64,000 nucleotides of DNA, taken from Microbacterium hominis NBRC 15708 (GTDB lineage: Bacteria > Actinomycetota > Actinomycetes > Actinomycetales > Microbacteriaceae). The notes below the pieces were generated by a model. That model saw only the letters and a program-made list of their open reading frames with translations, was not told where the DNA came from and searched no databases. Of this stretch, positions 63,966 through 64,000 are shown one piece after another. The stretch is taken from contig NZ_BCWI01000001.1 in the NCBI RefSeq assembly GCF_001592125.1, positions 676,339 through 740,338 of the forward strand, written 5' to 3'. Positions within the stretch are counted from its first letter, which is position 1; every line of letters begins with the position of its first letter. Both the position numbers and the translations under genes were made by a program.

Positions 63966-64000
63966 CCCCGAATACGATCGATTTTGAGTCGTCCGCTAGG

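Overview
The window is a high-GC chromosomal segment from an actinobacterium, most likely a Microbacterium-like member of the Microbacteriaceae. This rests on the very high G+C at third codon positions, a tmRNA whose tag I read as AESKRTDFALAA, the actinobacterial order prfB-ftsE-ftsX-smpB-ssrA, an Rv3654c-Rv3660c-type tad locus, and many genes that begin 6-7 bases after a TAnnnT box (apparent leaderless transcripts). The genus is inferred from gene content and style, not from a marker tree.

Layout. 1-759 holds the start of a LuxR/LAL-type ATPase regulator running off the left edge. 867-8148 (minus strand) is an exported-protein operon: a CSLREA parallel beta-helix protein, two small proteins with SipW-type signal peptides, a TasA-like protein, a SipW-like signal peptidase and a two-TM protein that has an LPVTG motif but ends in a CxxC...CxxC tail. 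8150-9700 holds a 41-codon candidate gene with its own terminator, a small conserved-looking gene, tRNA-Gln and a frameshifted lipoprotein. 9746-15461 holds a PMT-like glycosyltransferase, gltX, and a LysR regulator divergent from a PLP enzyme.

15805-30991 is mostly a minus-strand amino-acid block: leuB-ilvE (with an FAH-family enzyme and an MFS exporter), serA, and ilvD-ilvB-ilvN-ilvC, interrupted by a TetR/DHA2 efflux pair and cutC with two membrane proteins. otsA-otsB (trehalose) follow. A second TetR/MFS pair lies at 34-36.3 kb. 36.3-48.6 kb is a catabolic block: thiolase, both subunits of a 3-oxoacid CoA-transferase and an IclR regulator, then an alpha/beta hydrolase, 3-hydroxybutyrate dehydrogenase, TetR regulator, acyl-CoA ligase and a complete Liv-type ABC transporter. 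Together these can take 3-hydroxybutyrate or acetoacetate to acetyl-CoA. The transported substrate is not known.

48.7-50.4 kb is a MarR/MFS pair with a perfect operator palindrome. Then come tRNA-Lys, a histidinol-phosphatase-like enzyme, a lipoprotein, tmRNA, a SIMPL protein, smpB, ftsX, ftsE and prfB. 59.7-63.4 kb is a tad pilus-like locus whose ATPase gene tadA has lost its 5' part, including Walker A. At the break point lies a decayed fragment of a tyrosine-phosphatase gene, followed by an intact homologue at 63531-63965.

The most interesting points are the SipW/TasA/beta-helix operon with its unusual LPxTG-like membrane protein, the broken tadA with its duplicated phosphatase junction, the small gene at 8440-8565, and several inverted-repeat elements in convergent intergenic regions. 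I saw no CRISPR array, prophage, transposase gene or replication origin.
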